Positions 9,985 through 19,026 are shown, counted from the stretch's first letter. The stretch: 64,000 nucleotides of DNA from Rhodospirillales bacterium (GCA_028288725.1 JAQGIC010000035.1:1-64000), one strand, 5' to 3'. Program-made: numbers and translations. The notes: a model not told the origin generated them from the letters alone.

Positions 9985-10461
9985 ATGGTGCTGGGCCAAG
10001 ATGGAGCGATCCCCGTGACGGAATCTCAGCCCAATTGGCAGATCGGCGTACAGCTGGTGCAACTCGGACGCCGCTGGCGTCGGGTGTTGGACGAGGAGCT
10101 GTCCGGCTACGGTCTGACCGACGCGACCTGGCGCCCCCTGTTCCATCTGGGACGGCTGGGCGACGGCATCCGCCAAACCGAACTGGCCGAGGCGCTGGGC
10201 ATTCAAGGCCCGTCGCTGGTGCGGCTGCTGGATAATCTGGAACGGGACGGGCTGATCGTGCGCCGGGAGGATCGGGGCGATCGGCGGGCCAAGAGCCTGC
10301 TCATGACCGAGGCCGGGCGCCGGGTCTACCAACAGGTTCAGGCCGTGACCGAACAGGTCGCCGACCGGCTGTTTGTCGGGGCGGATCCCACGGATCTGGC
10401 CGCCGTGGCCCGCCTGTTCGCGCATCTGGATTCAGCGCTCCGGGCCGAAGCCGCGCCATGA
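9985..10461 (+). CDS. MarR family transcriptional regulator
   Basis: A 158-residue winged-helix regulator. HTH-bearing residues ~60-100 include RQTELAEALGIQGPSLVRLLDNLERDGLI and the wing carries RREDRGDRRAKSLLMTEAG, the DxRxR-type wing of MarR/SlyA proteins. It probably represses its own operon from the palindrome just upstream and is released by a small aromatic or phenolic ligand, as is usual for MarR proteins next to efflux genes. GTG 10015 (VTESQPNW) is an alternative start with GGAG upstream. Its stop overlaps the FUSC gene start as ATGA, so it is the first gene of the efflux operon. Confidence 0.9.
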   Translation: MVLGQDGAIPVTESQPNWQIGVQLVQLGRRWRRVLDEELSGYGLTDATWRPLFHLGRLGDGIRQTELAEALGIQGPSLVRLLDNLERDGLIVRREDRGDRRAKSLLMTEAGRRVYQQVQAVTEQVADRLFVGADPTDLAAVARLFAHLDSALRAEAAP

Positions 10462-12533
10462 CGACGGACATCGCCCTGCCGGTCCGCCGGACCCTGCTGC
10501 CGAGCTTTCCGGCCAAGGCGTGGCATCACGCCATCAGTACCATGGCCGCCGCCATGCTGGCGCTTTATGTCGCCTTTGCGCTGGAGCTGGACAGCCCCGG
10601 CTCGGCCGTCGTCACGGTTCTGATCGTGTCGAGCCCGCTGCCGGGCATGGTGCTGTCCAAAGGCATCTGGCGCTTCGTCGGCACGTTCGTCGGCGTGATC
10701 ATCTCGGTCCTGCTGATCGCCTGCCTCGCCCAGAGTCCGCCGGCCTTCATCCTGTCGCTCGCGGTCTGGCTCGGCCTCTGCACCTATCTTTCGTCGCTGC
10801 TGCGGTATTTCCAGGCCTATGCCGCCGTGCTTGCCGGCTACACGATCAGCCTGGTGGCCTTGCCCGCGGCGGATAATCCCAACCTGATCTTCGATCTGGC
10901 GACCGGCCGCATCGCGGTGGTGACCGTCGGCATCCTGTGCACGGCCCTGGTCAAGAGCCTGATCGTGCTCGATATCGGCGAGCGAAGACTGCAGCCGGCG
11001 CTGGAAAGCGCGCTGGCGGCGACCGCCACATTCGCCGGCCAGGCGCTCGATCTGGAACCCGGACTGCCGCAACGGCGCAAGGCCGTCGCCGACCGGCTGA
11101 TCGCGCTCGACCCGCTGATCCTGGCCGCGGCGAACGAGTCGGCGGCAACGGCACAGCAGGCACCCGCCGTCCGTCTATACGTGTCGATCCTGGTCAATGT
11201 CATCACGCTGGCGTCCAGCGTGCGCGACGGGCTGGCCACCCTGCCGCCCGACGGTACCGTCGCGGCGGCGATCGCGCCGCTGCGCGATATGGTGCGCGAC
11301 GTGCTGCGCACGCTGTGCGGCACGACGGTCTTCCTGTCCCCCGCCACGGCGGAGGCGTTGGTCGCCGCCCGCCGCGCCGCCGCCGGTCTCTCGGGCGATC
11401 TGGCGCTGGCGACCGCCCCCGAAACGCTCGATGTCCTGGCACTCGCGGCCCGGCTCGAAGACATCGTCGAGCAGCTTCAGCTGGCCCGCAATCACCTGAC
11501 GGGCATCGTCCAGGGCCGCACCGGCCGCGACGTCACGCCGGTTTCGTATCATCGCGACCAGCGGGCCGCCACGATCAACGGCCTGCGCGCGGCCATCGCA
11601 ACCCTGCTCGCCGGCGGCTTCTGGATCGTGACCGCCTGGTCGGCCGGCACGCAGATGCTGGCGGCGGTCTTGCCGATCTGCGCGCTGCTCGGCACCTCCG
11701 ACTATCCCGAACAGGCCAGTCTCGCCTTCGCGCGCGGCATCGCGCTCGCCGGCGTGCTGGCCTTCGTCTGCGAGTTCTTCCTCTTGTCCCAGGTCGATGG
11801 CTTTCCGCTGCTGGTCGTCGCGTTCGCGCCGTTCATCATCGTGGGCTGCCTTTATGCGACGCTGCCCAAGCATGCCGGCTCGGCCACGGCCTTCCTGATC
11901 TTCTTCACGACCTTCATCGGCTTTCGCAACCCGATGCAGTACGACATGGCCGCGATGCTCAATACGATTTTCGCCTTCGTTCTGGGCGCGCTTTGCGGCG
12001 TCCTCGTCTTCCGCATTGTCTGGCCGGTGAACATTGCCCTGGCCGTCCGCCGGATGATCGGACAGATGCGCGGCGACCTCCGCGATCTGGCCGATCGGCG
12101 CCGGCCGCCGGTCTCGCTCACCATGTGGGAGACGACGATGCATGATCGCCTGTCCCGGCTCAGCACCCGATTGGCCGCCTCGCCCGACCGGGCGGCCGTC
12201 ATCGAGGGCGGCATGGCCGCGATCCATATCGGCCGCGAGATGATGCGGGCCAAGTTGGTGCTGGGCAGCCTGACCCTGCCGACGGAGGTCGCCGCCAGCG
12301 TGGAGGCGGCCTGGCGCGCGCTCGGCGGTCTGGCGATCGCCCCCGATGCGGCGGCGCAGGCGACCAAGGTGGCGGCGCTCCGGCTGCTGGCGGCGTCGGG
12401 CGAGCGGGTGGCCGGGGACGAGCGGACCGGCCTGATGCGCACCGCCGCGGCACACCATGAGATCGCCCTGCTGCTGACCCGCCATCGGGCATTCTTCGTT
12501 GGAGAGCTGCCGACGGCAAAGGAAGCATCATGA
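10458..12533 (+). CDS. FUSC family inner-membrane efflux protein (AaeB-like)
   Basis: A 691-residue inner-membrane protein with two hydrophobic blocks (about residues 28-170 and 375-520), each with several helices, separated by a soluble domain and followed by a C-terminal cytoplasmic domain. This is the FUSC/AaeB/PET layout. AaeB exports p-hydroxybenzoate and related aromatic carboxylates together with the HlyD-type partner AaeA. Here DUF1656, HlyD-type and outer-membrane-factor genes follow, completing a tripartite pump. It overlaps marR by 4 bases at the 5' end and DUF1656 by 4 bases at the 3' end. Confidence 0.9.
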   Translation: MTTDIALPVRRTLLPSFPAKAWHHAISTMAAAMLALYVAFALELDSPGSAVVTVLIVSSPLPGMVLSKGIWRFVGTFVGVIISVLLIACLAQSPPAFILSLAVWLGLCTYLSSLLRYFQAYAAVLAGYTISLVALPAADNPNLIFDLATGRIAVVTVGILCTALVKSLIVLDIGERRLQPALESALAATATFAGQALDLEPGLPQRRKAVADRLIALDPLILAAANESAATAQQAPAVRLYVSILVNVITLASSVRDGLATLPPDGTVAAAIAPLRDMVRDVLRTLCGTTVFLSPATAEALVAARRAAAGLSGDLALATAPETLDVLALAARLEDIVEQLQLARNHLTGIVQGRTGRDVTPVSYHRDQRAATINGLRAAIATLLAGGFWIVTAWSAGTQMLAAVLPICALLGTSDYPEQASLAFARGIALAGVLAFVCEFFLLSQVDGFPLLVVAFAPFIIVGCLYATLPKHAGSATAFLIFFTTFIGFRNPMQYDMAAMLNTIFAFVLGALCGVLVFRIVWPVNIALAVRRMIGQMRGDLRDLADRRRPPVSLTMWETTMHDRLSRLSTRLAASPDRAAVIEGGMAAIHIGREMMRAKLVLGSLTLPTEVAASVEAAWRALGGLAIAPDAAAQATKVAALRLLAASGERVAGDERTGLMRTAAAHHEIALLLTRHRAFFVGELPTAKEAS

Positions 12534-12721
12534 TGACCGAGCTGAACGTCGCCGGCATCTACATGGCGCCGATCGTGCTCTACGCCATGGTGGCGCTGCC
12601 GATCTTCCTGGTGCTGCGCGTGATCCTGGCGCGGATCGGCTTTTGGCGGCTCGTCTGGCATCCGGCCCTGTTCGAGACCGCGCTCTATCTTTCGATCCTC
12701 TCGCTTCTCATCCTGCTGTAA
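12530..12721 (+). CDS. DUF1656 small membrane protein (AaeX-like)
   Basis: A 63-residue protein with two hydrophobic helices (YMAPIVLYAMVALPIFLVL and FETALYLSILSLLILL). It fits DUF1656, found almost always between FUSC and HlyD-type genes in aae-like operons. Its role is unknown, perhaps an accessory subunit. It overlaps the FUSC stop by 4 bases (ATGA) and lies 10 bases before the HlyD gene. Confidence 0.9.
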   Translation: MMTELNVAGIYMAPIVLYAMVALPIFLVLRVILARIGFWRLVWHPALFETALYLSILSLLILL

Positions 12722-12731
12722 CGGGCGTCCC

Positions 12732-13652
12732 ATGCGTCTCCTATCCAAATTCTTTCGCGTCGCCCTTACGCTGGCCATGGTGGTGGTCGCCGTCCTGCTG
12801 GTCGGCGCCCTCTGGCAGCGCTACATGCTGTCGCCCTGGACGCGCGACGGCAGGGTCCGTGCCGAAGTCGTCGATGTGGCGCCGGAAGTCTCCGGCACGG
12901 TCGTCGATGTGCCGATCGCGGATAATCAGCTGGTCCATCGCGGCGATATCCTGTTCGCGATCGACCCGGTCCGCTTCAAGCTCGCCATCGCGTCGGCCCA
13001 GGCGTCGGTCGACGGTGCCAAGCAGGAACTGCAATTGCGCGAGTCGGACGCCAAGCGCCGGCAGGGCCTGACGGGCATCGTGTCGGCCGAGGAGCAGGAG
13101 CGCACGCGCAGCACGGCGACGGTCGCCAGCGCCCAGCTCGAGGCCGCCCAGGCGGCGCTCGACCTGGCCAAGCTCAATCTGGAGCGCTCCGTCCTGCGCT
13201 CGCCGGTCAATGGCTATGTCACCAACCTGCGCCTGCGCGTCGGCGATTACGCCAATGCCGGCCAGCCCCGGGTCGCCGTCATCGACGCGGATTCCTTCTG
13301 GATCAGCGGCTATTTCGAGGAAACCAAGCTCAGCCAGATGCACCCGGGCGATCCGGCGCGCATCAAACTGATGGGCTACCAGCCGATCCTGACCGGCCAT
13401 ATCGACACGATCGCGCGCGGCATCAACGACCGCAACAGCTCGCCCGACGGGCTGGGCCTGCAGGACGTCAACCCGGTGTTCACCTGGGTCCGCCTGGCCC
13501 AGCGCATCCCGGTCCGGATCCATATCGACCAGGTGCCCGACGGCGTGATCCTGGCCGCCGGCACGACCTGCTCGATCTCGGTCGGCGTCGATACCCGCCC
13601 GCCCGATGGGCCGGTCGGACGATTGCGCCAATGGATCGAAGGGGCGCTGTGA
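12732..13652 (+). CDS. HlyD/EmrA-type periplasmic adaptor (AaeA-like)
   Basis: A 306-residue membrane-fusion protein with one N-terminal membrane anchor (~8-30), a barrel-sandwich hybrid domain starting RVRAEVVDVAPEVSGTVVDV, a helical hairpin (~70-150, ASAQASVDGAKQELQLRESD) and a beta-barrel domain (ERSVLRSPVNGYVTNLRL). It bridges the inner-membrane FUSC protein to the outer-membrane factor encoded next. The next gene overlaps its stop by 4 bases. Confidence 0.93.
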   Translation: MRLLSKFFRVALTLAMVVVAVLLVGALWQRYMLSPWTRDGRVRAEVVDVAPEVSGTVVDVPIADNQLVHRGDILFAIDPVRFKLAIASAQASVDGAKQELQLRESDAKRRQGLTGIVSAEEQERTRSTATVASAQLEAAQAALDLAKLNLERSVLRSPVNGYVTNLRLRVGDYANAGQPRVAVIDADSFWISGYFEETKLSQMHPGDPARIKLMGYQPILTGHIDTIARGINDRNSSPDGLGLQDVNPVFTWVRLAQRIPVRIHIDQVPDGVILAAGTTCSISVGVDTRPPDGPVGRLRQWIEGAL

Positions 13653-15085
13653 CCGTGCGCCGGCGCCTCTCGGTCCTGGCTCTCGCCGGCCTGACCGCCG
13701 CCTGCACCGTCGGCCCGGACTATCAGCCCGATCAGCTGGCGGCACCATCCACCTGGACCGAACATGAGCCTTCCGTGTCGGACAAAGCCGCCGCCGACGC
13801 CGCGTTGAAAGGCTGGTGGGCCTCGTTCCAGGACCCGCTGCTCGATCAGCTGATCGCCCAGGCGATCCGGGGCAACGAGGATCTGAAGATCGCCAAGCAG
13901 CGCCTGATCCAGGCCCGGGCCGGCCGGGCCATCGCCGCCTCGGTCGACTATCCTCAAGTCAAGGCCGCGGCCAGCCGGACCAATTCGAATTCGAGCACGA
14001 CGGTGGAGTATCCGCCGGGTATCGGTCAGTTCCATACCTGGGAGCTGGGCTTCGACGCGTCCTGGGAGATCGACGTGTTCGGCGGCACCAGGCGCGCCGA
14101 GGAAGCGGCCGACGCCGATATCGGCGCTGCGATCGAGGATCGCCGGACCATCCTGGTCAGCCTGCTGGCCGAAGTCGCGGGCGACTATGCCAGCCTACGC
14201 ACGAGCCAGCTGCGCCTCGCCATCGCCCAGCGCAACATCGAGGCCGCGCGGAAGGGCCTCGACCTGACCCAGCAGGAATTCCAGCGCGGGCTGGGGACCG
14301 ATCTGGAAGTGGCCCAGGCCCGGGCGCAATGGAACAATGTCCGCTCCGCGCCGCCGCCGCTCCGGGCCGCGGTCGCGCGCCTGAGCCACGCGATCGCGGT
14401 GCTGGTCGGCGGCTTCCCGGGCGATCTGGAAGCCGAGCTGTCGAAGCCGGCGCCCCTGATGGCGGTACCCGCAGACCTGCCGGTGGCGCTGCCGTCCGAG
14501 ACCATGACGAACCGCCCGGATATCCGGCGCGCCGAACGGCGCTATGCCGCGGCGACCGCCCGGATCGGCGTGGCCACGGCCGAGCTGTTCCCGCATTTCC
14601 AGATCCCGCTGATGCTCGACCCGACGTCGAGCGCCATCCATACCCTGTTCGAGGCCCGGAGCCTGGATTGGACGCTGGGGCTCGCCGCCAGCGGCCTGAT
14701 CTATGACGGCGGCAAGACCGACGCGCGGATCGAAAGCGCCAAGGCGGCGGCCGAGACCGCACGCCTCGTCTATGAGCAGACGGTGCGCGGCGCGTTCCGC
14801 GATGTCGAGGACGCGCTGATCAATTTCTCGACCGAGACGGAGCGCAACGGCACGCTGAAACAGGCGGCGTCCGACAGCGACCAGGCGCTCGACCGGGCCA
14901 CGCGGCTCTATGGCGCCGGCCTGACCGATTTCCTGAAGGTGCTCGACAGCGAGCGGACCGCCTTCGCCGCCGAGGACCTGGAGGCGCAAAGCCGCCTGGC
15001 CACGGTCCAGGACGTGATCGCCCTGTTCAAGGCACTGGGCGGCGGCTGGCAAGGCGTGGCGTTCGAGGAAGCCGCCACGGACTGA
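13649..15085 (+). CDS. NodT-family outer-membrane efflux lipoprotein
   Basis: A 478-residue TolC/NodT-type outer-membrane factor. The N-terminus is a lipoprotein signal with lipobox LTAAC, Cys19 from the chosen GTG 13649. It is followed by CTVGPDYQPD, the signature start of NodT lipoproteins, and two OEP repeats with long helices. GTG 13649 overlaps the HlyD stop as GTGA, matching the coupling of the operon; a further upstream ATG at 13631 would put residues in front of the signal peptide. It forms the outer-membrane channel of the FUSC-HlyD pump. Confidence 0.92.
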   Translation: MTVRRRLSVLALAGLTAACTVGPDYQPDQLAAPSTWTEHEPSVSDKAAADAALKGWWASFQDPLLDQLIAQAIRGNEDLKIAKQRLIQARAGRAIAASVDYPQVKAAASRTNSNSSTTVEYPPGIGQFHTWELGFDASWEIDVFGGTRRAEEAADADIGAAIEDRRTILVSLLAEVAGDYASLRTSQLRLAIAQRNIEAARKGLDLTQQEFQRGLGTDLEVAQARAQWNNVRSAPPPLRAAVARLSHAIAVLVGGFPGDLEAELSKPAPLMAVPADLPVALPSETMTNRPDIRRAERRYAAATARIGVATAELFPHFQIPLMLDPTSSAIHTLFEARSLDWTLGLAASGLIYDGGKTDARIESAKAAAETARLVYEQTVRGAFRDVEDALINFSTETERNGTLKQAASDSDQALDRATRLYGAGLTDFLKVLDSERTAFAAEDLEAQSRLATVQDVIALFKALGGGWQGVAFEEAATD

Positions 15086-15089
15086 GCCG

Positions 15090-15356
15090 CTACTTGCAGC
15101 GGACCAGCCAGACGCGATAGGCCGGCGCCTGCGGCGGCATGGTCTCGTCGCTCTGGCGGACATAGCCCGCCGGACAGATCGCATCGGCCGCGTTGCCGAG
15201 CCGGGCTTCGGATGGCTGGTCGCCGTGGATATCGACGGTCAGGCGATGAACATGAGGGCCAAGGCTCTCCTCGCGTTCGCCGACCCGTTCCTGACAGGCA
15301 CCGAGGATGAACAGGCCGCCGAGCGCGGCGATCGATAGAATGTGCGGGACGGACAA
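15090..15356 (-). CDS. Small lipoprotein, function unknown, TTG start
   Basis: An 88-residue predicted lipoprotein. From a TTG start at 15356, preceded by GAGGAG at good spacing, the N-terminus reads MSVPHILSIAALGGLFILGA with the lipobox cysteine following at residue 21. The mature part carries AICPAGYVRQSDE and ends in a conserved-looking WLVRC-K tail, giving two more cysteines that may form a disulfide. No ATG is available in frame near the signal peptide. It converges with the NodT gene, with four bases between the stop codons. Family not recognised. Confidence 0.65.
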   Translation of the reverse strand: MSVPHILSIAALGGLFILGACQERVGEREESLGPHVHRLTVDIHGDQPSEARLGNAADAICPAGYVRQSDETMPPQAPAYRVWLVRCK

Positions 15357-15540
15357 AGGGCCTGCTCCTCGAGCATGGTTCGCGCACCATGCCCAGACGT
15401 TATTGATCTGGCGCGAATTACCGCCCCTTGGGCGTTGCCTCCGGCCCTTGTCGTTCGGGGGAAAGCACCCGAACGGAAAGCGCGCCGGATCATTCGGGAG
15501 CAAACCATCGGCCGGGCCACTTGGTTGCAAGGAGATCGCC

Positions 15541-16011
15541 TTACGCCGCCTGTCGGTTGCCCAGCAGACGGGTCAGGGCGTCATGGAGCGCCGCGTCGCC
15601 CACAGCCTGTCGCAACAGCGGAATCGCCGGCGGATCGCGCAAGGTGCGACAGACCCGGGCCAACAGATGCGTGCTTTCCGCCGCGCAATCCTCCGGCGTC
15701 AGAAAGACGAAGATCGCCGAGACCGGATGGCCGTCCACGGCGTCGAACGGTATCGGCGTCGCGGTCAGCGCGAACAGACAGAAGCTTTGCCCGAGGGCGG
15801 GCAGCACCGCGTGCGGGATCGCGACACCGCGGCCGATCGCGGTCGATCCCAGTGCTTCGCGGCGGCACAAGGCCTGAAACACCGTGTCCTCGGGCAAACC
15901 GACAGCCGCGGCGGCCCGCCCGGCAAGCTGACGCAACGCATCGGATTTGGTCGCGACCCGCAGTTGGCTGATCACCCGCTCCGGTATCAGCAGTTCCAAT
16001 AGTGACGGCAT
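15541..16011 (-). CDS. ptsN: PTS EIIA domain protein, nitrogen-regulatory (PtsN-like)
   Basis: A 156-residue EIIA-Ntr-type phosphocarrier. The phosphorylated histidine is in GVAIPHA (H67), preceded by the family segment FQALCRREALGSTAIGRG. PtsN is the last acceptor of the PTS-Ntr chain (EI-Ntr, NPr, EIIA) and regulates rather than transports sugar. The start at 16011 (MPSLLELLIPE) matches PtsN N-termini. It lacks the usual rpoN-hpf neighbourhood: its neighbours are a lipoprotein and a DegP-like protease. It may therefore be a second EIIA-Ntr copy, which cannot be settled here. Confidence 0.85.
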   Translation of the reverse strand: MPSLLELLIPERVISQLRVATKSDALRQLAGRAAAAVGLPEDTVFQALCRREALGSTAIGRGVAIPHAVLPALGQSFCLFALTATPIPFDAVDGHPVSAIFVFLTPEDCAAESTHLLARVCRTLRDPPAIPLLRQAVGDAALHDALTRLLGNRQAA

Positions 16012-16140
16012 CGGACACCCGGTTCGATCGAGCGCCAGCATCGCCCAAAAGCGAAGCCGGCGCGGACCACACTCTGTACCCACCCCGCATGAAAATTCGA
16101 TATGTGGTTCAAGGCCGAAAAATAAAGACGAGGACCGTCG

Positions 16141-17709
16141 TTATTTCTTGGCGCCCCCCGCCGGCGCCGCCGCGGCATCGGTCGCGACCGGCAGCGCCAT
16201 GAATTGCAGGGTGCCGTGCCGGTTGATCAGCATCAGCACGTCGCCGCTCCCCGAGACGAGTTGCAGCTTTCTGGCCGCGTCGGCCGGACTGACGACGGGC
16301 AGACGAGCGATCGACAGGACGACGTCGCCGGCCATCAGCCCGGTCCCGACGGCCGGGCTGTCGTCGGAGATGCCGCCGATGACGACGCCGGTGGCCGAGG
16401 GCGACAGATTGTCCTCGTCGCGCAGGTCGGAACTAAGCGTCGTGAACCACAGGCCGCGCGCCGAATTGGCCTGGGTCGGCCCATCGGTCGCGCCGACCGT
16501 CTGCGGCGCGGCGTTCGGATCAGTCCGCGGCGCCTTGGCGATGGTCACGTCGAGCTTCATGGCTGTGCCGTCGCGATCGATGGTCAGCGCCAGCTTGTCG
16601 CCGACCCGGGCGGCACCGACCACGCGCGAGACATCGTGCGTCGCCAGCGCCGGTTTGCCGTTGGCGCTCTTGATGACGTCGCCGGGCTGAAGGCCCGCCC
16701 CCGCCGCCGGGCTGTCATTGGCGACATCGACGATGATCAGCCCCTGCGGATTGATCGGATCCATGTGCAACGCGCCGGCGATCTCGGGACCCACGACCTG
16801 GACGGTGATGCCCAGATAGCCGTGGTTCGCGTGGCCTTCCTCCTGCAGATGCTTCACGACCAGCCGGCCGATGCTGGACGGGATGGCGAACCCGATGCCG
16901 ACGCTGCCGCCGGACGGCGAATAGATCGCCGTGTTGATGCCGACGACCCGGCCCGACGTATCGAAGGTCGGTCCGCCGGAACTGCCGCGGTTGATCGACG
17001 CGTCGATCTGCAGGAAATCGTCGAACGGCCCGTGCTGGATGTCGCGCCCCAACGCCGAGACGATGCCGGTGGTGACCGTGCCGCCCAGACCGAAGGGATT
17101 GCCGACGGTCATGACCCAGTCGCCGACCTCGACCTTGTCGCTGTCGCCCCATTGCAGCGCCGGCAGCTTGGTCTTGGTCGCGATCTTCAGCACCGCCAGA
17201 TCGGTCTTGGGATCGACGCCGACCACCGTCGCCGGATGTTTCGAATTGTCCTGGAACACGACCGTGATCTTCGTGGCGGCCGCGATCACATGGTTGTTGG
17301 TGACGACATAGCCGGCCGGATCGATCACGAAGCCGGAACCGAGCGACACGCCCCTGGTGCCCGGCGGGGGCTTGGCCGGTCCCGGGACCGGCAGGCCGTG
17401 CTGCTCGAAATAGCGGCGCATGAAATCGTCGAACGGGGTCCGCCCCTGGCCACCCTCGCCGCCGGTCGCGGTCTCACCGCCCTCGCCCACCGATTCGGGC
17501 GGAATCTCCGACACAATATTGACGACCGAAGGCATCACCCTCTTGACCAGCGGCGACAGGGTCGGCAGCGCGATCGGAGTCGGGAGCGGCGGCTTCTTCG
17601 CCGCGTCGGCGGCGCTGTCGGCGCGCGCGGGCACCGTCAGCAACAGGGGCGCCGCCACCAGCAGCAGGCCGAGGTTTCGGGACGAAAAACCTTTGAAACA
17701 CAGCGACAT
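16141..17709 (-). CDS. DegP/HtrA-type periplasmic serine protease (Do family)
   Basis: A 522-residue exported protease and chaperone for misfolded envelope proteins. After a signal peptide (residues ~1-30, cleavage near ARA-D) comes a trypsin-like domain with the catalytic triad H140 (TNNHVIA), D170 (DPKTDLAVLK) and S244 (RGSSGGP). Two PDZ domains follow (~265-365 and ~430-510; YLGITVQVV, then VVIGGISDDSPAVGTGL). The catalytic motif is GSSGGP where many DegP have GNSGGP. It is a single-gene unit upstream of ptsN on the same strand, 129 bases apart. Confidence 0.93.
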   Translation of the reverse strand: MSLCFKGFSSRNLGLLLVAAPLLLTVPARADSAADAAKKPPLPTPIALPTLSPLVKRVMPSVVNIVSEIPPESVGEGGETATGGEGGQGRTPFDDFMRRYFEQHGLPVPGPAKPPPGTRGVSLGSGFVIDPAGYVVTNNHVIAAATKITVVFQDNSKHPATVVGVDPKTDLAVLKIATKTKLPALQWGDSDKVEVGDWVMTVGNPFGLGGTVTTGIVSALGRDIQHGPFDDFLQIDASINRGSSGGPTFDTSGRVVGINTAIYSPSGGSVGIGFAIPSSIGRLVVKHLQEEGHANHGYLGITVQVVGPEIAGALHMDPINPQGLIIVDVANDSPAAGAGLQPGDVIKSANGKPALATHDVSRVVGAARVGDKLALTIDRDGTAMKLDVTIAKAPRTDPNAAPQTVGATDGPTQANSARGLWFTTLSSDLRDEDNLSPSATGVVIGGISDDSPAVGTGLMAGDVVLSIARLPVVSPADAARKLQLVSGSGDVLMLINRHGTLQFMALPVATDAAAAPAGGAKK

Positions 17710-17804
17710 CGGACACCGGGGGTAAAGGGTGCTGGGGCTGCATCATCGTTCAGGCTCGCGTTCCATGCAACGCGTCAGGCAGCCGCTCGCCCAAGAACAC
17801 CCAT

Positions 17805-17839
17805 GGCGACGAGCGTCGCCCTCGGCGACGAGCGTCGCC
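17805..17839. repeat. Tandem duplicate of a 16-bp perfect palindrome
   Basis: GGCGACGAGCGTCGCC occurs at 17805-17820 and again at 17824-17839, separated by CTC. Each copy is itself a hairpin (GGCGACG-AG-CGTCGCC). It lies just downstream of the 2OG oxygenase stop codon and upstream of the degP-like gene. It may help end transcription or bind a protein. Confidence 0.75.
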
Positions 17840-17844
17840 GATGG

Positions 17845-18564
17845 TCAGTGCCGGAACGTCACCACCAGAACGTCGCGATAGGCCGGCTGCGCCGGGTCGA
17901 GCGGTTCGACCGGCGTCACGCCGTGATAGACGCGATCATCATCGACCAGCGCCGAATCGAGCGGCTGGGTCAAAGTGAAGCTGCCGAGCGGTGCCCGGTC
18001 CATGTCATGGATCGTGGTCATGCCGCTGGCGATGTTCACGCGTGCGACCAGCAGGACCAGCACCCAATCGACGCCGTCGCGATGCAGCCCCTCGGGCGTC
18101 GGCCGGCCTTCCTTGCCCGGCTGCGCCTCGATGCGGAACTGATGCGCCTCGACATGCCAGGCGGCCGGCCGTATCTCCGGCGGCGTCAGCCCGTCGAACA
18201 GCTCGAAGCAGGACTGAAGGATGGCGACCATGACCGGATGGCCCGCAACATCGTCCCGGATCGGCTCGAACCAGCGGGCGAGGCCGCCGTTCAGCGGATT
18301 ATAGTCGCGACTTTGATAATGCGGCTGATGCGGCTTGCGCGCGATGCCCGCGGTCGACAGCTCGAACGCCGCATGCCGGCGCCGGCGATAGCGGCCGCCG
18401 TCGGCCATGTAGGTATCGAGCCCGAGATCGTTCCAGCTGTCGGCGAAATGCGCCCAGTCGGCGAGCCCTGCCCGCCGCAGGATGGCCGCCATCTCCTCGG
18501 CCTCGACAAATGCGAAACCCTGCTGTTTCAGCCCGGTGCCGACCGGTTGAAGAAGCCCGTCCAT
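17845..18564 (-). CDS. 2OG-Fe(II) dioxygenase family protein (2OG-Fe_Oxy_2 type)
   Basis: A 239-residue enzyme that resembles the non-haem iron, 2-oxoglutarate-dependent family typified by L-isoleucine 4-hydroxylase. The iron facial triad is visible as HRDGVDW (H161, D163) and VYHGVTPVEP (H214); an arginine for 2-oxoglutarate follows in YRDVLVVTFRH. Family knowledge suggests free amino-acid hydroxylation, but the substrate is not readable. The start at 18564 has GGAGG upstream and is preferred over an earlier in-frame start. No signal peptide. It stands alone, divergent from the flagellar-rod-like gene. Confidence 0.82.
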   Translation of the reverse strand: MDGLLQPVGTGLKQQGFAFVEAEEMAAILRRAGLADWAHFADSWNDLGLDTYMADGGRYRRRRHAAFELSTAGIARKPHQPHYQSRDYNPLNGGLARWFEPIRDDVAGHPVMVAILQSCFELFDGLTPPEIRPAAWHVEAHQFRIEAQPGKEGRPTPEGLHRDGVDWVLVLLVARVNIASGMTTIHDMDRAPLGSFTLTQPLDSALVDDDRVYHGVTPVEPLDPAQPAYRDVLVVTFRH

Positions 18565-18692
18565 GCCGCCTCCGAAGTTACGTCTGACGGAGATAAGCCT
18601 GGCCGAGTTCGGCCTCAACAGGGTCAGGCGATTTTCGCCACCCAGAATCGCGCGGCCGGCGTATGATCGGCCTGTGTGGAACGGAGACGATC

Positions 18693-19013
18693 ATGTTGGA
18701 TGGACTGGCGGGCGCCGCCGCGAACGCGCTGACCGGGATCGAGGCCGCGCAGAACAAGATCGCGACCGCCGCAACCAACATTGCCCAAGCGCCGCTCAGC
18801 CAGCAAACCACGCCGACGACCGCGCCGCCGCTGACCGGCGGTCGGCCGGGCAATGCCGCGGGTCAGGTCGGCCAGGCGCTGCAAGGCGCCGGCGGCGACC
18901 TCGCGACGAATCTCATCGCGGTCCTCGCGGCCAAGATCAGCTACGCGGCCAACGCCAAGGTGCTGGGCACGGTCAAGAAACTCGATCGCGACACGCTCGA
19001 CATCCTCACCTGA
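18693..19013 (+). CDS. Miniature flagellar rod/hook-like protein
   Basis: A 106-residue protein. The N-terminus (10-31, ALTGIEAAQNKIATAATNIA) resembles the start of rod, hook and hook-associated proteins (the LsGm-AAQ-Lx-AaNIAN pattern). The C-terminus (81-104, KISYAANAKVLGTVKKLDRD) resembles the Flg_bbr_C pattern sYxANakvlkt. The middle is a short Thr/Pro/Gly/Gln-rich linker in place of the usual large domain. Start ATG 18693 with an ACGGAGA ribosome-binding site. No other flagellar genes are nearby. The similarity was read by eye and needs a profile search. Confidence 0.65.
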   Translation: MLDGLAGAAANALTGIEAAQNKIATAATNIAQAPLSQQTTPTTAPPLTGGRPGNAAGQVGQALQGAGGDLATNLIAVLAAKISYAANAKVLGTVKKLDRDTLDILT

Positions 19014-19026
19014 TGCCGATGGCGTT

